From assembly GCF_013403865.1 (NCBI RefSeq), contig NZ_JABFDK010000002.1, positions 62,001 through 126,000 on the forward strand: a stretch of DNA of 64,000 nt, read 5' to 3'. The position numbers were made by a program, and so were the translations under genes. The notes beneath the pieces were generated by a model. It worked only from the letters and a program-made list of their open reading frames with translations, was not told where the DNA came from and did no database searches. Below are positions 33,655 to 42,321 of the stretch, in pieces. How positions within the stretch are numbered: the stretch's first letter is position 1; every line of letters starts with the position of its first letter. The DNA comes from Winogradskyella costae. Its GTDB lineage: Bacteria > Bacteroidota > Bacteroidia > Flavobacteriales > Flavobacteriaceae.

Positions 33655-33708
33655 CATCTGCAAATGACATATGAAACACATTTGCAATTTCACTAAACAT
33701 AAAGTCTC

Positions 33709-36564
33709 ATGCCAAAAAACAAAAACATAAAATCTGTTTTACTTATCGGTTCTGGTCCTATAGTTATAGGGCAAGCCTGTGAATTCGATTACTCAGGTTC
33801 TCAAGCGCTTCGATCATTAAGAGAAGATGGAATTGAAACTATTCTTATTAATTCTAACCCTGCAACGATAATGACTGATCCCACGATGGCGGATCATGTA
33901 TATTTGTTGCCATTAACTACTAAATCACTAATTCAAATTTTAAAGAATCATCCGCAAATTGATGCTGTATTACCTACCATGGGAGGACAAACGGCGTTAA
34001 ATCTTTGTATTGAGGCTGACGAAAAAGGAATTTGGAAAGATTTTGGCGTCGATATTATAGGGGTAGATATTGATGCTATTAATATTACTGAAGACAGAGA
34101 ACAATTTAGAGAGTTAATGTTAAAGATTGGTGTTGGAATGGCACCTCAAGCAACAGCAACCTCGTATCTAAAAGGTAAGGAAATTGCACAAGAATTTGGT
34201 TTCCCTTTAGTAATTAGAGCATCGTACACCTTAGGTGGGGAAGGCGCTTCTTTTGTATATAAAGAAGAAGATTTTGACGAAATGCTAACGCGTGGTTTGG
34301 AGGTTTCTCCAATTCACGAAGTCATGATTGACAAAGCTTTAATCGGTTGGAAAGAATACGAATTAGAGTTATTACGAGATAAAAACGATAATGTAGTTAT
34401 TATCTGTACAATTGAAAATATGGATCCGATGGGAATTCATACCGGAGACTCAATTACATTGGCGCCTGCAATGACATTATCTGATAAAACGTATCAGAAA
34501 ATGCGAGATATGGCCATTCATATGATGCGAAGTATTGGTGATTTCGCAGGTGGTTGTAATGTGCAATTCGCTGTGAGTCCTGATGATGAAGAGGAAATAA
34601 TCGCCATTGAAATCAATCCACGTGTATCTCGTTCTTCTGCATTAGCGAGTAAAGCAACAGGTTATCCTATTGCCAAGATTGCATCAAAATTAGCTATTGG
34701 TTATAATTTAGATGAATTAGATAATCAGATTACAAAATCAACATCTGCGTTATTTGAGCCAACTTTAGATTACGTTGTAGTAAAAATTCCACGCTGGAAC
34801 TTCGATAAGTTTGAAGGTTCAGATCGTACATTAGGGTTACAAATGAAGTCTGTTGGTGAAGTGATGGCAATTGGTCGTTCGTTCCAAGAAGCACTTCATA
34901 AAGCCACACAATCTTTAGAAATTTCGAGAAACGGATTAGGAGCAGATGGTAAAAGTAATAAAGATTACGATACTATAATTGAAAAATTAACACATGCCAG
35001 TTGGGATCGTGTATTTGTGATTTATGATGCAGTCGCTATGGGAATTCCATTGAGTCGTATTCATGAAATCACAAAAATTGATATGTGGTTTTTGAAGCAA
35101 TATGAAGAATTGTTTCAACTTCAAAAAGAGATTTCGACCTTTAAAATCAATACTATTGAGCGCGAACTATTGTTAGAAGCTAAGCAAAAAGGCTATGGTG
35201 ACAGACAAATAGCACATATGTTAGGTTGTTTAGAAAGTGAAGTTTATAATAAACGAAGCGAATTAAGTATCAATCGTGTATTTAAATTAGTAGATACTTG
35301 TGCTGCCGAGTTTAAAGCACAGACACCATATTATTATTCAACTTTTGAAAGTGAAGTAGAAAAACCAGACGGATCTGTTTATGTACAAAACGAGAGTGTC
35401 GTTACAGATAAAAAGAAAATTATTGTTTTAGGTTCTGGTCCAAATAGAATTGGTCAAGGTATCGAATTTGATTATTGTTGTGTGCATGGTGTATTGGCAG
35501 CTGCAGAATGTGGTTATGAAACTATAATGATTAACTGTAACCCAGAAACGGTTTCTACCGATTTTGATATTGCAGACAAATTATATTTTGAACCTGTATT
35601 TTGGGAACATATTTATGATATCATTCAACATGAAAAGCCAGAAGGTGTTATTGTTCAATTAGGTGGTCAAACAGCTTTAAAGCTTGCTGAAAAGCTAGAG
35701 CGCTATGGTATTAAAATTATGGGAACGAGCTTCCAATCTTTAGATTTAGCCGAAGATAGAGGAAGTTTTTCAAATATATTAAAAGAACATAATATTCCAT
35801 ACCCAGAATTTGATGTTGCTGAATCAGCAGATGAAGCGTTAGCTATTGCAGATGTCTTAGATTTTCCGATTCTAGTGAGACCTTCTTACGTATTAGGAGG
35901 CCAAGGGATGAAAATTGTAATTAATAAACAAGAGCTAGAATCTCATGTAATCGATTTATTAAAATCTATTCCTGGTAATAAGTTGTTATTAGATCATTAT
36001 TTAGATGGTGCGATAGAGGCAGAGGCAGATGCTATTTGTGATGCAGATGGTAATGTTCATATTATTGGTATAATGGAGCATATTGAGCCGTGTGGAATTC
36101 ATTCAGGTGACAGTAATGCATTATTACCAGCCTTCAATTTGGGTGATTTGGTAATGCAGCAAATTATAGATCATACCCATACTATTGCAAGAGCCTTAAA
36201 TACTATTGGTTTAATTAATATTCAATTCGCTATTCAAGATGATATTGTTTACATTATTGAGGCCAATCCTAGAGCATCACGTACAGTTCCTTTTATCGCA
36301 AAAGCGTACAAAGAACCGTATGTAAATTATGCAACTAAGGTAATGTTAGGAGAGAAAAAAGTGACTGATTTTAATTTTAATCCGCAATTAGAAGGGTACG
36401 CTATTAAGCAACCTGTATTTTCATTTAATAAGTTTCCAAACGTTAATAAACAATTGGGGCCAGAAATGAAAAGTACAGGAGAAAGTATCTTATTTATTGA
36501 GAATTTAAAGGACGATCAGTTTTATGATTTATATGCGAGAAGAAAAATGTATTTAAGTAAATAA
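33709..36564 (+). CDS. carB: Carbamoyl-phosphate synthase large subunit
   Basis: 951 residues. Two homologous ATP-grasp halves: the first starts LLIGSGPIVIGQACEFDYSG, the second IIVLGSGPNRIGQGIEFDYC. Each has its own biotin-carboxylase-like ATP loop (SYTLGGEGASF and SYVLGGQGM) and metal-binding EINPRVSRSSA / EANPRASRTVP. It makes carbamoyl phosphate from bicarbonate, glutamine ammonia and ATP for pyrimidine and arginine synthesis. It is about 120 residues shorter than the 1073-residue E. coli enzyme: the protein ends at RRKMYLSK, right after the second synthetase half, so the C-terminal MGS allosteric domain is missing. carA is not adjacent. Confidence 0.96.
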   Translation: MPKNKNIKSVLLIGSGPIVIGQACEFDYSGSQALRSLREDGIETILINSNPATIMTDPTMADHVYLLPLTTKSLIQILKNHPQIDAVLPTMGGQTALNLCIEADEKGIWKDFGVDIIGVDIDAINITEDREQFRELMLKIGVGMAPQATATSYLKGKEIAQEFGFPLVIRASYTLGGEGASFVYKEEDFDEMLTRGLEVSPIHEVMIDKALIGWKEYELELLRDKNDNVVIICTIENMDPMGIHTGDSITLAPAMTLSDKTYQKMRDMAIHMMRSIGDFAGGCNVQFAVSPDDEEEIIAIEINPRVSRSSALASKATGYPIAKIASKLAIGYNLDELDNQITKSTSALFEPTLDYVVVKIPRWNFDKFEGSDRTLGLQMKSVGEVMAIGRSFQEALHKATQSLEISRNGLGADGKSNKDYDTIIEKLTHASWDRVFVIYDAVAMGIPLSRIHEITKIDMWFLKQYEELFQLQKEISTFKINTIERELLLEAKQKGYGDRQIAHMLGCLESEVYNKRSELSINRVFKLVDTCAAEFKAQTPYYYSTFESEVEKPDGSVYVQNESVVTDKKKIIVLGSGPNRIGQGIEFDYCCVHGVLAAAECGYETIMINCNPETVSTDFDIADKLYFEPVFWEHIYDIIQHEKPEGVIVQLGGQTALKLAEKLERYGIKIMGTSFQSLDLAEDRGSFSNILKEHNIPYPEFDVAESADEALAIADVLDFPILVRPSYVLGGQGMKIVINKQELESHVIDLLKSIPGNKLLLDHYLDGAIEAEADAICDADGNVHIIGIMEHIEPCGIHSGDSNALLPAFNLGDLVMQQIIDHTHTIARALNTIGLINIQFAIQDDIVYIIEANPRASRTVPFIAKAYKEPYVNYATKVMLGEKKVTDFNFNPQLEGYAIKQPVFSFNKFPNVNKQLGPEMKSTGESILFIENLKDDQFYDLYARRKMYLSK

Positions 36565-36640
36565 TGGCATGGTTTTCGATGAAGTGTAAGTGTTATTCAT
36601 TAATAATTACTAACTTAGCATTAATCAATGCCCTACTTAT

Positions 36641-36991
36641 ATGAAATTAAAATTACTTTTCTTACTCTTTTTTATAGTGGCATATTCGTTTGCTCAGGCA
36701 CCGGCAACTCAAGTTTCTAATAGCGGAACGGGCTTAAGTTCAATTGAGATTCAAAATAATGAATTTACTATTGCACCTAACCCGGCTAAGAATAAACTTA
36801 ATATTAAATTACTTAATACAAGTGAAGATTTAAAATTAGAAGTTTTTGATGTCTTAGGAAAACGAATCTATAAAGGTCTAATAACTAAATTAGAATCTTC
36901 AATTGACGTTTCTAATTGGAAAAGTGGAGTTTATTTAGTGAGAATAACTGATGACACAGTTACACACACTAAACGTTTTATTAAACAGTAA
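36641..36991 (+). CDS. Minimal T9SS cargo protein (sorting domain only)
   Basis: 116 residues: signal peptide (MKLKLLFLLFFIVAYSFAQ), about 20 linker residues, then a complete type A T9SS C-terminal sorting domain. That domain begins FTIAPNPAKNKLNIKLL, has LEVFDVLGKRIYKG and ends GVYLVRITDDTVTHTKRFIKQ. Nearly the whole mature protein is the sorting domain, so no functional passenger is visible. It should be exported by the type IX system. It starts 76 nt after carB, with no terminator seen between, but is functionally unrelated. Confidence 0.88.
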   Translation: MKLKLLFLLFFIVAYSFAQAPATQVSNSGTGLSSIEIQNNEFTIAPNPAKNKLNIKLLNTSEDLKLEVFDVLGKRIYKGLITKLESSIDVSNWKSGVYLVRITDDTVTHTKRFIKQ

Positions 36992-37013
36992 AATAGCCAT
37001 AATTATTTATAAA

Positions 37014-37047
37014 AAAAAGGCTAGTTCATTTTTGAACTAGCCTTTTT
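37014..37047. terminator. Bidirectional terminator between convergent genes
   Basis: AGGCTAGTTCA/TGAACTAGCCT, an 11-bp perfect stem with a 4-nt loop, flanked by A-run and T-run. Confidence 0.93.
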
Positions 37048-37048
37048 T

Positions 37049-37588
37049 CTATTTAAAGGCAACTTGGACTTTGTAATCCTCGAGCTTTTCTAAGTGTTGG
37101 TCTAAATTTTTATAGAGATTCTCTAAATCCATACTTCGTTTAGTATCGCTTTCTTGTCTAATTATAGATTTAATAAAGCGTTTTGCCGCTAATTTATTGG
37201 ATAAAATTAAACCGGGAACAGAAACTTTATTGCCCTCTTCATCAACAGCGACCATTATAAAATAAGAAGAATTGCAATGTTTTGTTGCGCCTGTTCTAAT
37301 GTTCTCAGATTCTACTCTTATGCCTACAACCATGGAGGAATTACCTACGTAATTTACTGAGGCTTTCATGGTTACTAATTCTCCAACTTCAATTGGATTT
37401 AAGAAGTTGACTTTATTAACGGATGCTGTGACACAATAACTGCGAGAGTGCTTTGATGCGCAAGCAAAAGCAACATTATCCATTAGACTCAAAATGTAAC
37501 CGCCATGGATCTTTCCGCCAAAATTGGCATGAGATGGTTTCATTAATTCTGAAATCTGAATCCTAGAATCTTCAGTGGGTTTAAACAT
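37049..37588 (-). CDS. Acyl-CoA thioesterase (hotdog fold, YciA/BACH-like)
   Basis: 179 residues. Hotdog domain with MKPSHANFGGKIHGGYILSL and the catalytic Asp in SLMDNVAFACASKHS. Strands VNFLNPIEVGELVTMKASV and ESENIRTGATKHCNSSYF follow. The length matches the single-hotdog YciA/Acot family with a C-terminal helical tail. Hydrolyses acyl-CoA in the cytoplasm; chain-length preference is unknown. Its start overlaps the end of the DUF3307 gene by 8 nt, so it is the last gene of satD-DUF3307-thioesterase. Confidence 0.9.
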   Translation of the reverse strand: MFKPTEDSRIQISELMKPSHANFGGKIHGGYILSLMDNVAFACASKHSRSYCVTASVNKVNFLNPIEVGELVTMKASVNYVGNSSMVVGIRVESENIRTGATKHCNSSYFIMVAVDEEGNKVSVPGLILSNKLAAKRFIKSIIRQESDTKRSMDLENLYKNLDQHLEKLEDYKVQVAFK

Positions 37589-38297
37589 AATTTATAAGAG
37601 TTAAGTATAGCAAACTAGTCATTATAGCAATGCCAAAACTGATTAATGTACCTATTAAAATGTATTCTGTTAATTTTCGTTCTTTAGATGCCGTGAGATC
37701 TCCAAATCTAAAAACGGATTTTGCCGTTATTAAAAATCCCACGGCTTCCCAATGGCCTAAAATGACAAAGACAAATACTAAAAGGCGTTCTAAAACACCA
37801 ATATAGGTGCCTGCATCTTTTAATGATTCGTTGTCTTTTGTCAGTTTTGAAATGTTCCATTTAGAGAAAATGGTTTTCATTATTATAGATGTAGGCTTTG
37901 TTAAAAAGGCCACACAAATTATCAAGAGTAGAAGCTGAGCATCTAAAATCAAAGAGAAGTCAAAATCATCAACATATAGAAGTGCTGTTAACCCAACGAT
38001 TGAAATAATATGGAATAACTGATCTAATAAAAAATATAAACGTTTTGTTTTTTTACGTTGAAGAATAAGCTTTAAGCCATCGATAATTAGGTGTAACAAA
38101 CCAATACCTAATATTAATGGAGTGTATGATAAATCCCAAACGAATACAAACATTAAGGCCAGATGAACCGCAACATGTACATACAACCAAACGGATTTTA
38201 GTTTCTTTTGCTCTTTATGTTTTACCCAATTTGTGGGCTGAAGAAAGAAATCTCCAATAAGGTGTGCCAAGAAAAGTTTTAAAATGAGTAACATCAT
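37581..38297 (-). CDS. DUF3307 family membrane protein
   Basis: 238 residues with six to seven hydrophobic helices. The N-terminus ILKLFLAHLIGDFFLQPTNW and the following H-x-x-VHLAL segment are the DUF3307 signature (conserved Asp and His in membrane helices). Starts at one of two adjacent ATGs, overlapping the satD-like gene by 4 nt (ATGA). DUF3307 and SatD are frequent partners in Bacteroidota and Firmicutes; the joint function is not established. Confidence 0.88.
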   Translation of the reverse strand: MMLLILKLFLAHLIGDFFLQPTNWVKHKEQKKLKSVWLYVHVAVHLALMFVFVWDLSYTPLILGIGLLHLIIDGLKLILQRKKTKRLYFLLDQLFHIISIVGLTALLYVDDFDFSLILDAQLLLLIICVAFLTKPTSIIMKTIFSKWNISKLTKDNESLKDAGTYIGVLERLLVFVFVILGHWEAVGFLITAKSVFRFGDLTASKERKLTEYILIGTLISFGIAIMTSLLYLTLINYV

Positions 38298-38905
38298 AAT
38301 TGGTCTATTTTCTGCCTAAATAAATGGTCTAATTCTAAAATTTCGTCTAAATACGCACGTTTTTGGCGTTTACTTACTGCATCTTGACTTATGTTAATAA
38401 GCTTAGCCAAGTCAGATTGAATCATATTTGGGTGTTCTATGCTGAGTTTCACAACCTCTGCAGAGTTTACTGTCCAATTATCCATGGCAATTAAAGCAAG
38501 TTTAAAATAAAGATTAAGCTCTGTATTTATCACGTCGCTGTTGGTCTTAAGTTTTAGATTGACTTTCTCTTTTTTTAAGGTTTCAAGAGTTTCACCAGAA
38601 TATATAAAAGCTTCACCGTTAGATTCGCTTACCGTTTTACCTTGATACGTTTTGTCTCCGATACCAATAGCAAGTCGCACATCTAAACCTTTTATCGTTT
38701 TAATACATGCTTTTAAATATACAGCATTTTTGAAACCGTTGAGCGCATCACTACATTCAATTTGAAAGCTATCTCCTCTGTAGATTTCGTAGTCAGAAGT
38801 GTGCGTAGATAGTGTGCTTAAAGCCGTTTTTAAGGTGTCTAACCATAAACTTTGGCTCGTTGCTTCTCTAGATTTTATAATATCACCAGTAATTATACTT
38901 GTCAT
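38294..38905 (-). CDS. SatD-like protein with C-terminal helix-turn-helix
   Basis: 203 residues. The N-terminal SatD-type domain (MTSIITGDIIKSREA; YRGDSFQIEC; RLAIGIGDKTY) resembles a nucleotide-cyclase-like fold. A C-terminal helix-turn-helix (about 150-195) has HPNMIQSDLAKLINISQDAV and SKRQKRAYLDEI. The DNA-binding end makes it a likely regulator of its own operon: three copies of a 10-bp repeat at exact 28-bp intervals and a palindrome overlap and precede its promoter. First gene of satD-DUF3307-thioesterase. Confidence 0.85.
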   Translation of the reverse strand: MTSIITGDIIKSREATSQSLWLDTLKTALSTLSTHTSDYEIYRGDSFQIECSDALNGFKNAVYLKACIKTIKGLDVRLAIGIGDKTYQGKTVSESNGEAFIYSGETLETLKKEKVNLKLKTNSDVINTELNLYFKLALIAMDNWTVNSAEVVKLSIEHPNMIQSDLAKLINISQDAVSKRQKRAYLDEILELDHLFRQKIDQL

Positions 38906-38923
38906 ATATTCTTATATTACCCT

Positions 38924-38995
38924 CAAATATATGCCTTTAAAACGGAATAATCTAATTTATGCCTTTATTATGGCATATTTGTAATTATGCCTTTA
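38924..38995 (-). promoter_or_regulatory. satD promoter with three iterated operator-like repeats
   Basis: The plus strand carries TATGCCTTTA at 38930-38939, 38958-38967 and 38986-38995, spaced exactly 28 bp apart. The middle copy also forms the palindrome TATGCC-N8-GGCATA (38958-38977). On the minus strand, the -7 box TATATTTG (38931-38924) touches the first repeat, and the other two lie upstream of it. This is the expected layout of an autoregulator's binding sites. Confidence 0.65.
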
Positions 38996-39007
38996 AATAG
39001 GACTATT

Positions 39008-40396
39008 TTATAAATCATCTTCATTAGCACGTTTGATAAAACTTTCAGGAAGTGATTTCTTAGCTTTAGCTCCCATTTTTTTAATCTTCTCGACTCGAGA
39101 AATAAGATTACCTTTTCCATCCACCAACTTATTCATCGCAGCTGAATAGTCACTCTTAGCGGCATCAATCTTTTTACCAACACCAGTTAAGTCTATAACC
39201 AAGCCTTCAAATTTATCATAAAGCGCACCAGCTTGTTTCGCAATTTCTAAAGCATTTTGTTGCTGTTTTTCGTTATTCCACATAGAATCTATGGTACGTA
39301 AAGTTGCCAAAAGGGTAGAAGGTGTAACGATTACAATATTCTGTTCAAAAGCTTTATTGTACAATGAATTATCTTCATTAATGGCGACTGCAAAAGCAGG
39401 TTCAATAGGAATAAACATCAATACAAAATCGGGTGATTCAATATCGTATAAATCTTGATAATTTTTAGCAGAAAGCTGATCTACGTGTTTCTTAATTGAA
39501 TTCACATGCGCTTTTAAAAACAGAGGACGTTGGTCGTCTTCAGCGTTTACAAACTGCTCGTAAGCGGTTAATGACACTTTAGAATCTATAATCATTTTTT
39601 TAGAATCCGGTAGATGTAATACTACATCTGGCATCACACGAGAACCATCCTCACGCTGAAAGTTTTGTTGTACAAAATATTCTCTATCTTTCTCTAATCC
39701 TGATTTTTCTAAGACACGCTCTAAGACTAATTCGCCCCAATTTCCTTGTGTTTTACTATCTCCTTTTAACGCACGGGTAAGGTTTGTGGCTTCTTTTGCC
39801 ATAATTTGATTAAGATCTTTAAGCCCCACTAACTGCTCTTTTAAAGCCGAGTGCATGCTGATACTTTCCTTTTGCGTATCATCAACTTTTTTCTCAAAGA
39901 GTTGTATTTTTTCTTGTAAAGGATTTAATATATTTTTGATGTTCTCTTTATTCTGAAGTGTGAATTTTTCAGATTTTTCATCTAATATTTTAGAGGCCAT
40001 TAGCTCAAAATCCTTTCGCAACTGCTCTTGTTGTAAGATGAGTTCTTCGTCGCGTTTTAGGTTTATTTTTTCAAGATTCTCGTATTCCGAATTACGTCTC
40101 GAAAGTTCCGTATTTAAAAAGTCTTTTTCTTGTCTAATCGCTTCACGTTCAATTTCAATTTTAGAAACCGTTTCTTTCAAATCTGTTAATTGTTGCGTGA
40201 AAAATTGATTCTGTTTTTGATTTTCAGTTTCAGAATGGATTTTGAATTCATTGAATTGTTGTTGCAAATTAGCATTACGCTCTTCTAAAGTGCTTTTGTC
40301 ACTTTTACTCTTTAATTGAGAAAATTTGAGACCAATAAATGCTCCGATACCTGCAGAAATAATAATAGCTAAAAATAGAATTAGTGAGTCGTTCAT
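39008..40396 (-). CDS. rmuC: DNA recombination protein RmuC
   Basis: 462 residues from the ATG at 40396; a TTG 24 nt upstream is unlikely. One N-terminal transmembrane helix (about 4-24), a long coiled coil (30-150), and the RmuC nuclease-like domain (about 180-430). That domain contains GDSKTQGNWGELVLERVLE, MPDVVLHLPDSKKMIIDSKVSL and FIPIEPAF. The Asp/Lys residues of the PD-(D/E)XK-like core are visible. RmuC limits inversions at short repeats. It stands alone on the minus strand. Confidence 0.93.
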   Translation of the reverse strand: MNDSLILFLAIIISAGIGAFIGLKFSQLKSKSDKSTLEERNANLQQQFNEFKIHSETENQKQNQFFTQQLTDLKETVSKIEIEREAIRQEKDFLNTELSRRNSEYENLEKINLKRDEELILQQEQLRKDFELMASKILDEKSEKFTLQNKENIKNILNPLQEKIQLFEKKVDDTQKESISMHSALKEQLVGLKDLNQIMAKEATNLTRALKGDSKTQGNWGELVLERVLEKSGLEKDREYFVQQNFQREDGSRVMPDVVLHLPDSKKMIIDSKVSLTAYEQFVNAEDDQRPLFLKAHVNSIKKHVDQLSAKNYQDLYDIESPDFVLMFIPIEPAFAVAINEDNSLYNKAFEQNIVIVTPSTLLATLRTIDSMWNNEKQQQNALEIAKQAGALYDKFEGLVIDLTGVGKKIDAAKSDYSAAMNKLVDGKGNLISRVEKIKKMGAKAKKSLPESFIKRANEDDL

Positions 40397-40493
40397 AGTT
40401 TGAAAATGGATATTTTTCAAAGATAATTTATAAAAAGGAAATTGAAGTTGAAAATGAAAATGAAAATAAAATTGAACTGAAGAAACAGTAAAA

Positions 40494-41288
40494 TTATTTC
40501 GTCACTCTAAAGCTTCCTGTTTTATCATCAAAAACAATCAGGTCTTTAGGGAAAAGGGATTCAAAAATACCTTCCGTAATTAATTGACAAGGTTGATTGC
40601 AAACTACATTATCCTTTTGCATTACAATCATGGTATCACATAATTGAATGGCTAAATCAATTTCATGCGAAGAAAATAATATGGTTTTACCTGTATCTTT
40701 GGTTAACTTTTGAAGCAACTTTAAAATGTAGGCCTTATGATACATATCGAGATGTGAGGTGGGCTCGTCTAAAACAATAATAGCTGTATCTTGGGCTAAA
40801 GCTCTTGCAATCATTACTTTTTGTAACTGCCCATCACTAAGCTCGTAGCATTTTTTATCTTTTAATTCGAAAATATTAACCAATGTCATGGCCTTTTTAA
40901 TAATTGCAGTATCATTTTCGGTGAGGTTGCCTATCCAATTGGTATAAGGATGTCGACCTAAAGATACCAACTCGAAAACTGATAAATTTTTAGACGTTAA
41001 AGGCTCTGTCAACACAATACTTAATTGTTTGGCGAGTTCTACAATCGAAGTCGATTTAAGGTTTTTATCGTTAAGTAGAATTGAACCCGATAATTCAGGT
41101 TGTACTTTAATGAGTGTTCTTAGTAAGGTTGATTTGCCAATGCCGTTGGCGCCAACTAAGCCAATAAGTTGGCCTTTTTTTAATTCAAAATTAATATTTG
41201 AAGCAATAACTGTTTCAGCTTTCTTAGTTTTGTAGCCAATAGAAAGTTGCTCTGCTTTAAGGATGATTTGTGAGGTTTCTGTTTTCAT
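40494..41288 (-). CDS. Cobalamin/iron ABC transporter ATPase (BtuD/FecE-like)
   Basis: 264 residues. Walker A GANGIGKSTL, Q-loop region, signature LSDGQLQK (variant of LSGGQ), Walker B IIVLDEPTSHLD and the H-loop SSHE. The FecE/BtuD/FhuC class is clear from length and from the FecCD permease next to it. Powers import across the inner membrane. It ends an operon in the order binding protein-permease-ATPase. Cobalamin is assumed from the neighbouring riboswitch and BtuB/BtuG genes; iron-siderophore is the alternative. Confidence 0.85.
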   Translation of the reverse strand: MKTETSQIILKAEQLSIGYKTKKAETVIASNINFELKKGQLIGLVGANGIGKSTLLRTLIKVQPELSGSILLNDKNLKSTSIVELAKQLSIVLTEPLTSKNLSVFELVSLGRHPYTNWIGNLTENDTAIIKKAMTLVNIFELKDKKCYELSDGQLQKVMIARALAQDTAIIVLDEPTSHLDMYHKAYILKLLQKLTKDTGKTILFSSHEIDLAIQLCDTMIVMQKDNVVCNQPCQLITEGIFESLFPKDLIVFDDKTGSFRVTK

Positions 41289-41289
41289 T

Positions 41290-42321
41290 TTAAAACATCA
41301 TTTTTCGTTGTCTCACTAATAACCATATTACAACCGGAGCACCAACCAAAGCGGTAATCGCATTAATGGGTAAGGTGTAATCACTATTTGGAACTTGTGC
41401 AATAGTGTCGCATATTAGAATCACAATCGCTCCAAATAAAAATACAGCTGGTAATAATATTTTATGATTGGTTGTTTTAAAAACCTGACGTGTTAAATGC
41501 GGAATTGCTAAACCGATAAATGCAATTGGTCCTGCAAAAGCCGTAACTGTGCCTGCAATTAAACTGGTGGCTAATATGATTATGAGTCTACTTTGCTTCA
41601 AATTTAAACCTAAACTTTTGGCATAATTATCACCTAATAATAAACTGTTTAATCCTTTGATAGACGAGATGCTGAGTAATAGCCCAACAACATATATAGC
41701 GAAGAAAATTAAAAGTTCACTCCAAGATAAATTACTCAGGCTACCAAATCCCCAAAATATATATTGTTGAAGCTGTTCTGCTGAACTGAAATAAGATAAT
41801 ACACTAACGACTGCTGCGGTAATGCTTCCAAACATTAAACCAATGATAAGAATTGCCATCGTATCTCTAACTTTATTTGAAACCGCCAAAACCGCCAATA
41901 AAACCAGAAAACTGCCTAAACTTGCTGCGATAACAATACTCCATTTTGTAGCTAGAGCAGTTGCAAATAAGCCACCAAAAAGACCTGAGCCTAAAATAAT
42001 TAAAGCCACACCTAAACTAGCACCAGAACTAATCCCTAAAACAAAAGGACCAGCTAAAGGGTTTCTAAATAAGGTTTGCATCAATAATCCTGAAATTCCC
42101 AAACCAGACCCCACCATAATCGCAGTAATGGCTTTAGGCAATCTATAATTTATAACAATAACGTTCCAATTTGAAGTGGTATCAATAGTTCCAAAAAAGC
42201 TTCCAAAAATAGCGTTAAGCGGAATATTAATGGAGCCCAAACTAATATTCACAATAAAGCAAACCAATAGTACTACTGAGAGGCATAAGAATTGAAATCG
42301 ATATGTTTTTTGGTTATTCAA
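41290..42321 (-). CDS. FecCD-family permease (BtuC-like)
   Basis: 343 residues with about ten transmembrane helices. Typical FecCD/BtuC blocks: RLPKAITAIMVGSGLGISGL, FRNPLAGPFVLGISSGASLG and GPIAFIGLAIPHLTR. Inner-membrane channel of the importer, working as a dimer with two ATPases. One nucleotide separates it from the binding-protein gene and 1 nt from the ATPase gene, so the three are tightly coupled. Substrate assigned by context. Confidence 0.88.
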   Translation of the reverse strand: MNNQKTYRFQFLCLSVVLLVCFIVNISLGSINIPLNAIFGSFFGTIDTTSNWNVIVINYRLPKAITAIMVGSGLGISGLLMQTLFRNPLAGPFVLGISSGASLGVALIILGSGLFGGLFATALATKWSIVIAASLGSFLVLLAVLAVSNKVRDTMAILIIGLMFGSITAAVVSVLSYFSSAEQLQQYIFWGFGSLSNLSWSELLIFFAIYVVGLLLSISSIKGLNSLLLGDNYAKSLGLNLKQSRLIIILATSLIAGTVTAFAGPIAFIGLAIPHLTRQVFKTTNHKILLPAVFLFGAIVILICDTIAQVPNSDYTLPINAITALVGAPVVIWLLVRQRKMMF

